Below, piece after piece: positions 49,601 to 60,769 of a DNA stretch of 64,000 bases. The DNA lies in NCBI GenBank assembly GCA_036023115.1, contig JAYKKT010000088.1:2493501-2557500 (forward strand). Reading direction: 5' to 3'. The notes beneath the pieces were generated by a model that was not told where the DNA came from, made no database searches, and saw nothing but the letters and a program-made list of their open reading frames with translations. The stretch is from Brasenia schreberi (lineage: Eukaryota; Streptophyta; Magnoliopsida; Nymphaeales; Cabombaceae). Made by a program: the position numbers and the translations under genes. Numbering within the stretch: position 1 is the stretch's first letter; each line of letters starts with the position of its first letter.

Positions 49601-52600
49601 ATTTGCATCAATGTCAGAAGAATAGTTCCCCTACTAGTTCCCAAAACTTAGGGCCAACTTGCCAAAGTTGGAACCTAATTTACAAAAATTAAGGTTTCTT
49701 CATCTAGTCAATGGCATTTGTGCGTATTTTTCTAAATAATTTTGTCACATTTGAAAGTGAACAAGAACTGGACTAAGAACACAATAGAAACATTATCCTA
49801 CACAGTGGGAGTTTCAAATAGAACTTAAAATCCGCAGAGCTTATTTTGAGGTAAACAACATGTATTAAATATGCAAAATCAATACCAGAAAGAGTGATTT
49901 TATTTACATATTGCAACAGCTGTAAATTCTCCAAGGAAAGCATAGGGGCACACACAGAGGGAGAGAGAGAGAGACCTTTGCTGCTGAGATCACACCTGGA
50001 GAAAACCGAACATAGTGCTGGCTTCCATAGACTGCAGCACTGACATCAAAACCACTACCAACTTTCCCTTGGGCTACACAATGGGCAATTTGGGCCACAC
50101 CATGTACAACGTCTAAATCAGTGCTGAACTTCTTCTCTTCTATACCTTTTGATGAAAATGACAGATTAACGACCCCAAGATAATGAAGAAGTGATGCAAC
50201 TACCGCTGTAGTCATTGCGGCAGAAGATCCTAGACCAGTTTTGGCAACTTCCGGCTTGCACGTAACTTCAGATGTTCTTCTGCTGGCTAGGCCAATGTTG
50301 AAGGTAATTGGTGAGAAAGATGGAAGAGAAGCTAGTGTCTCTGGTGTCAAGGGCAGTCCATGTGCTACAATCTGAAAAGTCCCAGGCAAAATATTTGACA
50401 TGATACAGAGTATCCACAATAACACAAACAACACCTAAGGTAGGCATCAAGCATTCCAAAAAAGCGGCCATCTAGTCATTTGTAATTTCAAGAAGAAACA
50501 CAAGGACATGCAAAAAGCAACCTATTTTTGCAATGTGTAACGTAGACCTGGTTAATTCCACCATTACATACTGAAAAGCTCCAAGATTGGCAGACTGCAC
50601 ACAAACATAGACATGTGTTTGTATACCCAAATCTACCATAAAAACCCTTTTTTCTTAAGTCTGAACATGCATGTGTTTGTCTTTGTGTGTGCTGCGTGTT
50701 GTGCCTGAGACAAGGCTGAACATAACAAGCATGAGAGGAAAATTCTATACGAGTAAAAATCATTATGACTTAATAATGCTACATAAATGAATAAAAAGCA
50801 TGAGAGAGAGATGAACATTACAGGCATGAATGACACGTACCTGATTCCTATATGAGTAAAAATCATTAGAACCTAATATAGTGATATCAAGACCTGCATG
50901 AAAGGTCAATATTAACTTTACTAACTGTCTAGATGCATCTAAGGGAGAAATGGAGTGGATTTGTTTCAAGGTACTTTACCCTTGAGAAGCAGCCTTCTCA
51001 TTGTTTCTTTTTCTGGGTTGTCAATAAATGTTGCTTTAGCAGCAGCAACTGCATACTGAATTGCATATTCTACAAATGGATTGCTATTTTCCCTGGAAAT
51101 CTGAAGCTCATCAGATCATATTTCTATGGACATGCCTCAGCATTATGCACATTAATCCATAACAGAAATACCGCAAAGAGTAGCATTACATCAATTAGAG
51201 ATGCTTGTGGTTTTGAATGACATCTACATCCTTGCATAATAAATTTTAGTTAGAAAATCACAAGAAGCATCACTGTGATTTATAGAAGCTTGGTGCAACA
51301 GTTTAAATATATAACATCGCAAGGACACTCTAGATTTCTTAATATCATTTGATAACATTTGATCAATGACCATATAACATTTGATCAATGCCACAACAAA
51401 TTTATGCAGAAACGTTCACTGCTGATTTTCTAAAACAGGTAATCATGGACTTCCTGGACAGGATGCAAATTAATAGAAGCCTCTTATTCTCATTTCCTTT
51501 TCTTATAGACAACTGCATTTGTGAAGAAAATAAGAAAAAGATATTGTGTTAAGCAAACCAAATCTTTAATGCTTGCTTGTATGCCAAGATACTAGTATTG
51601 ACTTGAAAGACTAGGCAGATATGACAAAGAAGTAGCATCTAATCAGAATTTAATCAGATTTATTTGAAGATTACCATTTTAATGTGTTCTTCTACGTACA
51701 TTTAAACAAATACATCACATGCTATAATTGATAAGAAAAGATATCCAATCACCATAATTTATGCAAAACATATAAACAAACATATACTAACCTTGATGAG
51801 TTGATCTGAATGTCCAAATCCTTTAGGCATAACTTATACATTGCCTCTCTAGATAATTGAGGTGATGTTATTTTTACATCAATCCACACCTTATAGATGA
51901 AGAAACTGAATAAGCTCAACAAACAAATAACGCTAGAACCTACAAAAGAATACAAATTTCACATCTCAAACCGTTGAAACATGCAAGACAATCAGTAAGC
52001 CAGCAAGCAGATTAAGTAGAAATTGTTTCTGCCTAAACAATGCATATAGAGAAGCTACTTTGCTATTTAGAGTGGATACCCAGTTTCATTCTGTAACTGT
52101 ATCTCCTTTTAATGAGATTCAACATGGAAAACTATGGCCCCTAATAGAAACTACAAAATTAACTTTATGAAACCATAAAGTCTATATGATAGTGGATAAA
52201 TCAACATGAAATACAGTTTCCTTCCTCTTCAGTGCGTATTGATAAACTATTTGCTGCATATGGACACTCCAATTATAATTACGTGACAGTCACTCATCGG
52301 ATATGTATCTCCTAAGAAACTCTTCCTGGTTCTATCCAGATCGATCCATTTGTAGCACCTGTCTCAATATATTTCATCACATAAACATTATCAGTTGATG
52401 ATGTACGTATCAAAACCCGCACACAGCACATTTCTGTTATCATTAACTACAATTTTTTTTTAAAACAATGCTGAATCACCATGTATGCACACTGAAAGGA
52501 ACATATGAGAACAAGGAAGTCAGGCTTTAATATAAGTCAATCTTCTGTAACAAGTACCTTGAACTTAACCAAGTATTTTCCAACACTAGTGGGAGGTGCA

Positions 52601-53510
52601 ACACCAGGACTTCCTAGGAGGTTATCTGCCCTAATTCTATTCTCATGCAAGCTTAGTTTCATATCTCTAATACGATCCGGTGCATTAGTGCTGGAAGATA
52701 GCAATCTCAGTAAAAGATCCAACAAAGTTTTCTGCAGCTTCGGCTACCTAACACGACCCTGCTTCTTTATCTGGGTTCCGGTATTTATCTGGACTTTGGA
52801 CAAGCTATGTAAAGGTGAAACCCTCACCAAAGGTGGCTTTCTGTAGAATCTCAAGAGTTCTATTACATAATGTCATGCTCAAGGAAAACATCAACAACCA
52901 ATTCAGCTAGCAATCTAGAAACAACATATAATATTAGCTTATGAGGGTACCCATTCATGAACAAATGTTGCATAACTAGAAGCCCTATCTCTAAAGATCA
53001 AGAATTCGTACCCATGACCAGCTGTCAGCTTTAATTTCCTCGTATAAAGGTCTCACAATCGCATAGAAACGTGACGTCGTACTCAACACAAGCCCAGGAT
53101 TTGGCCGCTCCAGCAGAAGGTATCCACCTGTTATCAACACCTTTCCTGGGGCAGATGCCACTCTGATGGAACAAGAAAAGAAACACCATTTTGTTAATTA
53201 AATGAAACCTGCCAACAGAGATACGTACCAAGAATGAAGAGTTCACATAGAAAAGGTTGCTAAAAAGTCGAGAAATGAGGCAACTTTTAGGCCACGCCAT
53301 GTATGCATCAGAGCTTTATTCAAATCAAACTCAATTCGAAGTTCATTACACCTCACAGAAAATGAACTGGGATGTGACACTACCGATCTAAACCAATGTC
53401 AAAAACTAAATTGCCTATGGCCAAATTCACCCAGAATAGCAAGTACAAGATCATAGTATACCAAAACAAAAAAAAACATTTTTTTTTTGAAAACCAACTT
53501 ACATTGCCAT
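46633..53510 (-). CDS. PMK: Phosphomevalonate kinase (10 coding exons, 514 aa)
   Basis: Coding exons, 5' to 3': 53510-53503, 53162-53012, 51889-51792, 51092-50980, 50893-50841, 50371-49976, 49174-49070, 48681-48454, 48113-47991 and 46902-46633. Phases agree and give 514 codons, close to known plant PMKs. The first coding exon is only 8 bp (Met-Ala plus two bases). Landmarks are the N-terminal ASAPGKVLITGGYLLLERPN (residues 5-24), the GHMP ATP loop KTGLGSSAAMTTA (185-197), GKVGSGFDVSAAVYGS, LGEPGTGGSSTPSMVGAV and the C-terminal GHMP motif GVPGAGGFDAVF (448-459). The enzyme converts mevalonate 5-phosphate to the diphosphate in the cytosolic/peroxisomal mevalonate route to sterols and sesquiterpenes. 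Exon 4 uses an acceptor at TTCCAG fixed by reading phase. Introns carry an exon-5 duplication and a foreign open frame. No disabling change is seen. Confidence 0.95.
47010..47215 (-). mobile_element. RTE LINE 3' remnant in PMK intron 9
   Basis: Plus-strand AAGCCTTTTCCCTCACTAAG, TGTGTCATATTAGCGATTAA and TTTCAACACTTAAAAGGCCT align with the minus-strand LINE at 60790-60960. The copy is heavily diverged and has lost its CAA tail. Confidence 0.7.
50725..50893 (-). repeat. Partial duplication of PMK exon 5 and its donor region
   Basis: Exon 5 (50841-50893) encodes ITILGSNDFYSYRNQ. At offset 103 bp, 50744-50780 repeats much of it, giving SHNDFYSYRI in translation, with matching intronic flank (GAACATNACANGCATGA). 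The downstream (intronic) copy lacks the GTACGT donor, so it should not splice as an exon. Confidence 0.8.
52558..52860 (-). pseudogene. Unrecognised open frame inside PMK intron 2
   Basis: On the minus strand about 101 codons run with one internal TAG. They start ELLRFYRKPPLVRVSPLHSL, and after the stop come LQKTLLDLLLRLLSSSTNAP and RADNLLGSPGVAPPTSVGKY. The segment ends KFK just before a GTACTT donor-like site. PMK exons 2 and 3 join in phase without it, and known PMKs have nothing like it. It could be a captured gene fragment, a retroelement piece or chance. I do not recognise the sequence. Confidence 0.35.
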
Positions 53511-54297
53511 CTGGGTTACGGTGGAACTGGAAACCGAAGTTCTTCTTTTGACTGCGCTGGAAAAATTCTCTGTTCCTTTTCTGGAGGAACTTCACAGACA
53601 GAGAACCTGAAAGAGAGAAAGATTCGTGATTGGTAATCAATCGCCTGATCCTACTGAGTTTCTTTGAAGCAAACACAAACTCTGTCTGGTTGAAAGCATA
53701 AGTTACTACCATCCGTTCATTGCTCACAAACAGAACAAAATGAAAACAGGCGAATGAGGAAGAAATATCATGCTTGCAGATCAAGGCATGTCTGGTTGAA
53801 AGCATAAGTTACTACCATCCGTTCATTGCTCACAAACAGAACAAAATGAAAACAGGCGAATGAGGAAGAAATATCATGCTTGCAGATCAAGGCATGCGCA
53901 ATTTTCCAACGAAAGAACAGAGAAATCATACATCCTTAGAAACTAACGCAAAAATGACTATATAAAACTCAAAGGGACTTCTTGGTAGGCAGACATCGAG
54001 AACAAAACCAAACCGATGCCCAAGAAAAACGCTAACGACGAGATTGAGGATAAAGATAAAGAAAAATGGGTTTGCGGAAGAAAAACATTACTCAACGATT
54101 CCACCTGATCGCAACAACTTCGGAGTTAGCTGAGGCGGGAGGGAGAAAAAAACAAGAAAAACGATCAGCGTTTATTTGCTTCCTAAGGAAACTGGGCGAA
54201 ACCTTCAAACCGGGGGGTCAACCGACGCACTAAAATCTAAGCTTTTCAACACTCTAGTGATCACCAAACGCTGATCTCCCCAGTACGGTAATTCTCA

Positions 54298-54329
<32 letters not shown>

Positions 54330-54350
54330 CAGGCGAAGAACTTTGTGAGG
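53503..54350 (-). promoter_or_regulatory. PMK 5' leader with an intron, and promoter
   Basis: The exon holding the start codon appears to extend from 53503 to 53606, after a TTTCAG acceptor. A donor (GTTGA|GTAATG) at 54091/54092 would define a 485-bp leader intron and an upstream noncoding exon from 54092. A (AG)n tract at 54299-54329 lies near the likely transcription start. Leader introns often raise expression in plants; that role here is inference. Confidence 0.55.
53685..53896. repeat. Perfect 106-bp tandem duplication in the PMK leader intron
   Basis: Copy 1 is 53685-53790 and copy 2 is 53791-53896. Both begin TCTGGTTGAAAGCATAAG and end CAGATCAAGGCATG, with no mismatch seen. Confidence 0.93.
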
Positions 54351-57035
54351 TATTAAGTAAAGGGCTCTCTCCAGATGGTGTTTTCCGGGGAAGTGATTAA
54401 TATTAGGACTTGAATAGAAGTTTTAAGTAACGTTCGTGAAACTTATTTGCGTTTCGGCACAGTGGGTAGCTCCGGGTATCGAACTGCTGACATTTCGCTT
54501 GAGTTGAACCCTCCTAGTCAGGTGAACTATTGCTCATTGTGCTCTGAAACCGTTATTTTAAATTGTTGGATATTAAAAAATGTCATTTCTGACCTCAATG
54601 TCCGCTTGCTCTACCAACCATTGGGGCTGGTGGGGAGTTCTACTCCTAATAAAAGAGAAAAAGAAAAAAAGAGAGGACCAATTCGAAGAGGGTTTTAATG
54701 ATTTAGTTAGGTATTTTATTGATTTAATATATTTTTTGTCATTTATTTGATGGGTTGATTTATTTTTGATCTGAGTCACAAAAAAATGAGATTGAGTTTT
54801 TAATGAAAAAGATACTATATAAGTGTGACGTCGCTTTTTATTTTATTTTCTTTTTTATGTTTCTTGATTGTTATTTTTTTGCTTTTGATTCTTATTGTCG
54901 CTCTACTCCTTTTTGTTGAATTTGATTTTATTTTTTATTTTATTTTTCTTGTTGTTGATTTTTTTTTCTTCTTTCTGCCTTTTTGTTTGACGTGATTCTT
55001 AAGAATGTGCATTGTTCAGGTGTGAGAAAGGTAACAACGTTAAACGAATTGTTTGTCATCCAAATAAAAAGATTCAATCAAATAAGAATTGGGAGGAAGG
55101 AAAGGAAGAAAGTGATGAGAGGTAATTTCAAAATTTTAAAAAAAGTAAAAGCCATGTACAAATAATAATCCCAAGGATTTAATAAGAACGGCCTAAGCTT
55201 GTAAATAAGCCGAACGAAGTAAGCATGGGTTAGCCAAGAGCTCTTTTCCTCGTGTCGTGAGCCCAACACGAAGCCGACACTGAGCGAATTAAGAGAGCTG
55301 AAATGCTTATTAAAGTTAATAAGATAACTTTTAACATAAATTTCTTATTACAAATTAATTTTTGTGTTTAAATAAACATTTTATTTTTATAATTAATTTA
55401 TTGATCATAAGCTAAGTACTTACTTGATAATTTATTAGTTAATCATCTCCCCCTAGATAAAATTGAAGCCGACTGAGCAGATCGTGTTCATGTTTAGCTT
55501 GCAAAACTTGACGAGCACCTCATAAAGCTAATAACTGTCGAGTAACTCGAACCGAACACTAACACGAGTCACTTCCTTTTCGAATAACACGAACACGAAC
55601 GTGTTGGCTCATGCATCACAATCCGAACATGAACAAGTTCGCCAGGCCGAACCACAAGCAACTTGGTTCTCTTAGAGACCCAGTTTGGGTGATATTCATT
55701 AATCTTTCGCGACGAAGTCTGTCAAAATTTGACAAATTTCTGAAGGTAATTATTAAAGACATCTTTTTTACTAAGCACACACTTGTTTAAGTCCTAAAAT
55801 TTTACCACATTACGGAATAAAACACACAACTCTCATGCATCTTTTCTTCAAGAAAGATATTGAAATATTTCTTTCTTAATAGAAATGCAAGTTTTGCGCA
55901 TCTTTCTTAAAGAGAAGCATGAAGAGATGACATGTTTATTTCTCGCATCTTAAATAGAGAGAAATATGACTCTCATCTTATTGTTTTAAAGAAAGCGAAA
56001 GGATTTAGAGTTAAGAGAATGAGAAGAGAGGATCTTCCTCCATAATAATAGAGGAAGATTTCAACAAAACAAACACGATCTTCAACAATATGACATAAAA
56101 AGAAAAGAAAAGAGACGAGAAAAGGGTGTCAATGACACTAAGACAAAGAATATAAGAAATGAGAATAAATAATATAAAAAAGATGTGCATTTAGTAATTA
56201 AGGGTGTGCAATTACCAAGTATGATTTGTAGATGCATTGTTATAACCTAGAGAACCTCGTTATTAACGGAAGTACTAATAACGCGTCATATTCGAAAGGT
56301 AAGTGGCGTTATCGCTTTAATTTGGAAGACATCAAGGGAGAGCATTCCACGTATTGAGCAGAAAGCCAGGTATTTCGTTCGCGCTGACGCTGTTTCAAAC
56401 ACGAGGAAAGGTGCGTTGGATTCCAGAAACTGGTTAGACACCACCTCACCCGAGCCTAGTCCCGTTCTAGAAGGCGACGCTGTAAGCCTACTCACCGTCT
56501 CTCTCTCTCTCTCTCTCGTACAGAAGTGAGAGGTGGACACCAAATGTTTGTTGAAATGCGTGAACTACGGTCACGTCTCGTGATTAGTATGATTTGCCTC
56601 ATGAAATTTTCACTTTAATCTTTTCGCGTACTATTGAATACAATGATATTGTGTAGCCGAACATGTTTTTTGAGTTGCAAGGAGCACTACCCATGATATT
56701 AATTTGTGTGTGCTTTTCTTTCTCATCGAGATTGTGCTGTAGTTCCTATTCCTTTTTATCATGTCTGAGAATATTTAGCGTAGTATTTTGTTGTAACATC
56801 ATCCTAAACGCGTATCAGACGCAGAATTCCATGTTTATATGTATAAAATTTGGAACTTTTGTGCTTCTATGAAATTTGATGATCCTCATTTCCTTCATTT
56901 ATCCCTCATACATAATTGGCAGATTCAAGATAAACAACAAAAACATACAGAATCGGCAGATTCAGAACTTCTTGAAATGCTGGTGTTAACTGGTTGAAAC
57001 AATAAGCAAGTTTGGGAGGCGGTTCTGATTGAAAG
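54351..57035. other. Intergenic DNA between divergent PMK and LYR genes
   Basis: AT-rich. One SINE scrap lies at 54596-54677, and a (CT)n tract near 56497-56518 is in the probable LYR promoter region. Around 55480-55640 are GTTCATG / CGAACACGAAC words similar to those at 28640-28760 and 59360-59540, likely one dispersed element family. No gene is supported, including the minus-strand frame at 56286-56543. Confidence 0.5.
54596..54677 (+). mobile_element. SINE fragment
   Basis: TGCTCTACCAACCATTGGGG and CTGGTGGGGAGTTCTACTCC (degraded B-box) lead to TAATAAAAGAGAAAAAGAAA. It is the same B-box-to-tail order as 29668-29797 but lacks the TTAGGCTTCGGCCTCC body. Confidence 0.5.
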
Positions 57036-57296
57036 ATGGCGAAAGGTATTATCTGGGCAACAGCTGAAGATTTGTCAAGAAATAGAGCAACTGTTCTCTC
57101 TCTCTATCGCCAGATCCTTCGCAGTTTGAACTCCCCTAAGCTCCCACTAACTTTGGCAGCTCGGCAAGCCAAAAAGGCTGAGGCGAGTAACATATTCTCA
57201 CTCGCATCTGAAGAACGCTCTCTCCACAACATTGCCGACCTCATGGATGCTGCTGAATATACAATTTCTCTTCTTCGAAAAGGCAAAGTCCCCTGA
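57036..57296 (+). CDS. LYR-motif protein, intronless, 86 aa
   Basis: A single uninterrupted frame: MAKGIIWATAEDLSRNRATV, then LSLYRQILRSLNSPKLPLTL, ending LLRKGKVP. The LYR tripeptide with its downstream RQILR helix marks the Complex1_LYR-like superfamily. EERSLHNIADLMDAAEYTIS forms the later helices. Members are small mitochondrial proteins that bind acyl carrier protein and assist Fe-S cluster insertion or respiratory complex assembly. This sequence looks like the short plant LYR protein of that type, but I cannot assign it to a specific LYRM number. It has no obvious presequence, though LYR proteins often lack a classical one. The start is the first ATG in frame; the neighbours are unrelated. 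Confidence 0.88.
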   Translation: MAKGIIWATAEDLSRNRATVLSLYRQILRSLNSPKLPLTLAARQAKKAEASNIFSLASEERSLHNIADLMDAAEYTISLLRKGKVP

Positions 57297-58882
57297 AGAA
57301 TCAACTAATTGTTGGTTTCTTTAATTGCTCAAAACTTCATGTGTTAAGCACTGGAAGTGTTTAGGAGAGAGGTACAAACATATACATGGTTCTGGATTTT
57401 GTTAATAGAAAATTTCTTTATTATTGGTAGAGCTGGGTTTAGTTCTACACTTATTTGATTGACATATGCCAACTTATCTAATTCTGATTCTCATTTTAGG
57501 TTTAATTTGCACCATTGAAATTTTTATGCTAACTAGGGGCGCAAGTTTTATTTTATATGTAGGGTTGGTGGAAGTGGTAAATAAAATTGAGTTGAGGATT
57601 GAACAAGGATAGGGACATCAATAGTTTCTTCTGGAGAAGCTTGTTACAGAGGCAATCTCATCTTAAGGATATTAGGGAACATCAAGTTTTTGTTGTTTAT
57701 CTTGTACTGGTCGGCATTCAAAGCTTGTTTGGCTGATGCTATGGGTAATGAATAGAAAAAGAGAAGTATCAAACACGGGAACAATGACACAAATCGCAGT
57801 AGACAAGATTCATGTGGTTCGGAGAGAGCCATTTCTCCCTCCTACTGCACCGCTATCATAGAGAAAGGAATTTCAATCTCACCAAATTACAAGACAGTGA
57901 CTGCTTTATATACCTAGGGCATCCTTCAGAAACTGAAAAATATTAAAATGATACTCTATTTGGATTAGGTGCTATTGAAAATCAGGCCGCACATCAAACT
58001 CCAACAGAGGCAGAATCAAGCTTGTTAGCTATTATTGTTGTCTCAGGATTAACATAAAATATAAGCAAGAACACCTTATACAAAAGGTAATGTTTGGGCT
58101 TGTCTTACCCGAAAATCAGGCTGCACGTCGAATTCTTTCTTTTCCCTTAGTCGTCAAGTTTCTGTACTGAAGTCTATTAGGAGAAAACTTTCCGATTATA
58201 TCTCAAAGTGGTTTTTAGATCAACAAAATATAAGCAAGAGCATTTTATATTAAAGACAGTGTTCGGGCTTGTCTTTCAAAACTTAGAAATGCCAAGAATT
58301 GAAAATATATCGAGTTCCGGCTATATAAATTTTGTTTGCATGGATACTTGGTCCTTGCAAAAGCCGTTCAATACATAACAAGATCTTTCAGTTACAAAGG
58401 TTAAAAGGAATTATCAAAATCCATACTAAGATTTGTCTTCTTGTTGCTTGTGCTATAGATCAAAGTATAAAGTTTTAGTGCCTTCCCTAATGTTTTTTAC
58501 CAACTTATCTTTGTTTTGGAGTCTGTTTCATTTAAGACTCAGGAAATAGCAATTTGTGTAGGTGGGTCAATGCCAAAATAAGTTGAGCCACAACTCTGCT
58601 CAGAAACCTATTTGATGCATCAATTAGTTTTGTTTAGCTAGCTGGTAGTTGAGTTTGGGATCAAAGAATTGCCTTTGAATTCGATGCAGCTCCTCCTTCC
58701 ATGTTTATTTGCTATCAATCAAGCAAGAAGGCAATTGATAGAAAAGAGGTGGTTCTCCATTGCTTTCTCCTTCATAATTGCAGCTAAAAGAGACCATAGC
58801 TTCCACTTTCTGAATGTTGTCATTATCAAGTCCAGGAAATGGGCCTTTCACTTTTCAAATTATATAAACTCCAACCAACAGC
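57297..58882. other. Intergenic DNA with probable LTR scraps
   Basis: 57770-57905 contains CAGTAGACAAGATTCATGTG then GTTCGG, a phrase reminiscent of copia LTRs. Between 57970 and 58290 two diverged direct repeats share AAATATAAGCAAGA, CAAAANGTAATGTTTGGGCT and GAAAATCAGGC. No coding frame is supported. Confidence 0.4.
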
Positions 58883-58885
58883 CTC

Positions 58886-58990
58886 ACCGCTGATGGCTCA
58901 GTGGAGGTGATCCTCGCTGGTTCACACGGGACTCGACAAGCCCTTTCAGGGTTTATGCGGCTATAAGTACTCAAGTCCTTAATCTTATGC
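58886..58990 (+). mobile_element. Weak SINE-like unit
   Basis: CTGATGGCTCAGTGGAGGTG (A-box-like) and CGGGACTCGACAAGCCC are spaced like a tRNA-derived head. No good B-box or tail is seen. Confidence 0.3.
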
Positions 58991-59034
58991 TGATCTCCAC
59001 ATGCTTCAATTTACCTGCATTATAGTGGGATATT

Positions 59035-59219
59035 TTTAACTCTGCACATGTAAGGGATCATTCTTGCATGATGGGTCTCAAGTCCGGATAAAAGAGGAGG
59101 ATTGCATTATGCTTCCAACAGCCACCATAAAATTTTGTTGGACTTACCATGAATTCTAAAAAAAATCCATATAGCTGACCCATCTAGTATGCAAACAGGC
59201 TTAGTTATAGTTGTAGTAG
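59035..59219 (+). mobile_element. 185-bp internally deleted RTE LINE with TSD
   Basis: The flanks TATAGTGGGATATT (59021-59034) and TATAGTGGAATATT (59220-59233) form a 14-bp TSD with one mismatch. The first 115 bp align with the 5' end of the LINE at 42973 (CATGTAAGGGATCATTCTTG; TAAAATTTTGTTGGA). The last 65 bp align with LINE 3' ends (CATATAGCTGACCCATCTAG; GGCTTAGTTATAGTTGTAG). The 3-kb coding middle is absent. Confidence 0.85.
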
Positions 59220-59571
59220 TATAGTGGAATATTCTTTAATGGTGCTTTAATTGTATTTCATGGAAAAAGCATCATATTGCCGAAGAATCAATGCCACACT
59301 AACAAAAGCTTGACCTTCAGCCTCTATTGGCAATTGAATGTAGGGCTGGTAAATGAGTCAAACATAACAAACACAAGTTGATCGTGTTCGTGCTTGTTTC
59401 CTGACTAAGCTTATAATTTATGAACAATTTATGTTCAAACATGTTCTCAAGTTGTTTTCTATTTAATAACTAAGTTAATATAACAAGTCGAGCTTATTTA
59501 TGCACGTAGTCTCATGTTTGAGTTCATTTGAACTCGTGTTTGTTTTATTTCGTGTTCCTGGTGTTGGACCC

Positions 59572-59730
59572 TAACCCTTACTCCCACGTGGCGGTAGCCG
59601 GTTTGGGTAGCGGCTACCGTAACGGAGTCACGTAACGGTCATGTAACACTACCCTTTCCAGTAGCTCCCACGTGATGGTAGCGGCTTTCTGTAACATAGG
59701 CGGTCATATAACACTATGGGAGTAAGGGTA
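59572..59730. mobile_element. Small foldback/MITE-like unit
   Basis: Inverted ends TAACCCTTACTCCCA (59572-59586) and TGGGAGTAAGGGTA (59717-59730) enclose repeated GTAACGG, CACGTGRYGGTAGCGG and GTAACACTA words, so it can fold along much of its length. No TSD was identified. Confidence 0.55.
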
Positions 59731-59911
59731 ACGGAGGTGATCGAGGATTCTCACTATTAGAAGAACATGAACATTTCACCTGTGAATGATCTCCTTCACC
59801 ATAGAACTAAGCTGTCCAAAGAAGGTCTGCATGAGTCTAAGTTTCTGATAAGGCAAACAGTTCTTTTCTTTTTTTTGAGAACGAAGAGCTCGCCTTTTTT
59901 TTTTGTGAGTT

Positions 59912-60305
59912 AATCATAAACATGTACAAAAGATGTCTGTGAAAGAAATGAAGATGTTGAGATGGATGAGTTGTCATACAAGAAAAGACCGTATACATAA
60001 TAAGGTTATTATAAACAAATTAGGAGTGACACCAATAGAGGATAAAATGAGAGAATATCATTTAAGATGGTTTGGACATATAGAAAGAAGATCAAAAGAA
60101 GAACCTATAAGAAAGTACGAAAAACTATATTTTGAAAGTATTAAAAGAGGTAGATGACAACCACAATAGTGAGGAAAGAAACAATAAAGAATGATCTAGC
60201 TTATTGTGAGTTAATTGCTAACATGGCACATGATAGGGTTCTGTGGAAACAAAAAATTCATGTAGCCGACTCCATCTAGCATGGGAAAAGGCTTTGTTGT
60301 TGTTG
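59912..60305 (+). mobile_element. 5'-truncated RTE LINE 3' end
   Basis: Begins AATCATAAACATGTACAAAA and encodes MKMLRWMSCHTRKDRIHNKV then MREYHLRWFGHIERRSKEEP. It ends CATCTAGCATGGGAAAAGGC with a GTTGTTGTTG tail. It is closely related to the minus-strand copy at 60770-61454. Confidence 0.85.
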
Positions 60306-60310
60306 AGTTT

Positions 60311-60497
60311 CGTGAGGCGACCTGAGCCAAACACACAATGTTCATCCTCATTTAACATGGTGGCAGACCGATGAATTTCACATCTACAAAATACTTTATT
60401 TTCTCGTGACAACCTGAGCTCAACACACAATGTTCATGCTTAGTTCATTTAACATAGTGACAGACCGATGAATTTCACGTCTACAAAGTACTTATAT
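60311..60497. repeat. Imperfect tandem duplication, about 92-bp period
   Basis: CCTGAGCCAAACACACAATG at 60321 recurs as CCTGAGCTCAACACACAATG at 60413. Both are followed by GTTCAT, CATTTAACATRGTG and CAGACCGATGAATTTCAC. Confidence 0.8.
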
Positions 60498-60769
60498 TTT
60501 TTCATGTACGATAATGTACTGAAGATTTTTTTAGATTTCAAGTGAAGAACATGTCTTACCTCGTCCAAAAGTGAGTCTACCATTAATTTAGCAACACAGA
60601 CCGCTCAAAAAGAATTGAAGCAAGCTGATCTATGAGTAAAACGGATCTACCTGCTTTAATTGAATATACAGACTTGGTCTTCATGATCCTTTTTTAAGTC
60701 AGGAATATGAGATGGTCAAAGGATGCAATACTTGAAATCGATTTCAAAGGAATATAAATGGTACATGCC

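Noticed and set aside
56286..56543. 85-codon minus-strand frame upstream of the LYR gene
   Set aside because: It includes a translated CT/AG tract and has no recognisable motif. Probably promoter DNA.
59592..59720. CRISPR-like array from the GTAACGG repeats
   Set aside because: Repeats are short and irregular, the unit is a eukaryotic foldback, and the host is a plant.
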